DNA from: Chloroflexota bacterium
Lineage (GTDB): Bacteria; Chloroflexota; Anaerolineae; UBA1429
Assembly (NCBI GenBank): GCA_012729455.1
Contig: JAAYDC010000021.1
Coordinates: forward strand, 1-42,306
DNA: 42,306 nucleotides
Direction: 5' to 3'
Position numbers and translations under genes: made by a program. Shown here piece after piece: positions 41,748 through 42,306 of this stretch (positions are counted from its first letter, which is position 1; every line of letters begins with the position of its first letter). The notes under the pieces are model-generated. The model was not told where the DNA came from. It ran no database searches and was given only the letters and a program-made list of their open reading frames with translations.

Positions 41748-42306
41748 ATGGATATCCTCTTGTACTTTCTGAACGCGCTGGTTCAGGTACTGGCCTTGAG
41801 TTTGGTTCCGTTGATCTGGTGGTTGGTAACAGCCCGAAAAAAGATCGGCTTCTTTTCGGGCTGGGTCTCAGACGGCCGGTCATCGCGCGCAAGGGACGGT
41901 TTATCGTCTTGTTCGTCGGATCCCTGGCTGCCTTTTGGGCGCTGGGGTTCGTGGTGTATCCGATGATAAGCGACCCATCCAGGCTGGCAGACGCCGAGTT
42001 TGTCCAACTCAACCTCGCTAACCTGATTGGCGCGTTGATCTATGCATTTATCCAGACCAGCCTCTCGGAAGAGATCTTTTTCCGCGGATTCCTGGGCAAA
42101 CGCCTGATCGCGAAACTTGGTTTTGGTTGGGGCAACCTGATTCAGGCAGCCGTGTTTGGCGCTCTGCATGCTGTGTTGATGTACAGAATGATCGGGGCAG
42201 TCAAAGCCGGGGTGATTATGCTCTATACCGGCACCATCGGCTGGATGATAGGCTACCTCAATGAACGCGAGGCAGAGGGCTCTATCTTGCCCGGCTGGCT
42301 GCTGCA
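41748..42306 (+). pseudogene. CPBP-family intramembrane metalloprotease, frameshifted and cut by the window end
   Basis: The first frame (from ATG 41748) reads MDILLYFLNALVQVLALSLV then PLIWWLVTARKKIGFF and soon leaves the family. From about 41850 a second frame continues with GLGLRRPVIARKGRFIVLFV, QTSLSEEIFFRGFLGKRL and the His motif VFGALHAVLM, which are the EExxxR and FxxxH motifs of CPBP (CAAX protease/bacteriocin-processing) proteins. One added base between the A6 run (41837-41842) and the T4 run (41853-41856) restores a continuous protein. So there is a one-base deletion in the genome or in the assembly. The C terminus is outside the window. Confidence 0.8.

Noticed and set aside
1-42306. 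tRNA, rRNA, CRISPR or insertion sequence
   Set aside because: No conserved T-loop, repeat-spacer pattern or transposase-like frame was seen in any intergenic stretch.

Overview
The window looks like a chromosomal segment of an anaerobic Chloroflexota bacterium, probably class Anaerolineae. This is an inference. It rests on high G+C, strong AGGAGG ribosome sites, sigma70-type promoters, membrane-anchored secreted proteins of monoderm type, and many cytosolic glycosidases mixed with TIM-barrel sugar enzymes, a glycyl radical enzyme and an Old Yellow Enzyme. I see no tRNA, rRNA, CRISPR array, transposase or phage gene.

Layout: 1-2043 (+) holds the end of a CaCA-type cation exchanger and an Mn/Zn-type ABC ATPase and permease. 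2056-7447 (-) is a three-gene operon behind a strong promoter, a cobalamin riboswitch and an intrinsic terminator. Its products are a secreted tandem alpha/alpha-toroid protein, a membrane-anchored protein with a transcobalamin-like C-terminal (DUF4430-like) domain, and a GH15-like protein with a zinc ribbon. 7458-10029 (+) is a GH116 glycosidase. 10075-11858 (-) has a NagB-like protein and a sugar isomerase. They are divergent, over overlapping -35 boxes, from 11970-14591 (+): M55 D-aminopeptidase, enolase-superfamily protein, HAD phosphatase. 14702-20155 (+) is a four-gene sugar operon: FAD oxidoreductase, GH42, unknown protein, second enolase-superfamily protein. 20200-20990 is an AT-rich island with a pyridoxamine-phosphate-oxidase-like gene. 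20994-23165 (-) is a glycyl radical enzyme, divergent from an Old Yellow Enzyme and a sugar isomerase (+).

25440-29059 (+) encodes a heterodimeric ABC exporter, followed by a UroD-like protein. A convergent MFS transporter lies at 30536-31768. 31911-34506 (+) is a DegT aminotransferase, an unknown TIM-barrel-like protein and a flavin reductase. 34577-37905 (-) is a DHDPS/NAL-family lyase with two paralogous TIM-barrel glycosidase-like genes, one frameshifted. 38042-41647 (+) is PPK2, an unknown TIM-barrel protein and a GH43 enzyme. The window ends in a frameshifted, truncated CPBP-type membrane protease.

Most genes fit intracellular catabolism of plant- or mucin-type oligosaccharides and sugar acids: GH116, GH42 and GH43, two enolase-superfamily proteins, two xylose-isomerase-like proteins, an aldolase-class lyase and several redox flavoproteins. 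The feature that stands out is the B12-riboswitch operon. It encodes separately the two structural modules that animals fuse in intrinsic factor and transcobalamin, an alpha/alpha toroid and a small beta domain. I propose it as a surface cobalamin-capture system of a monoderm bacterium.
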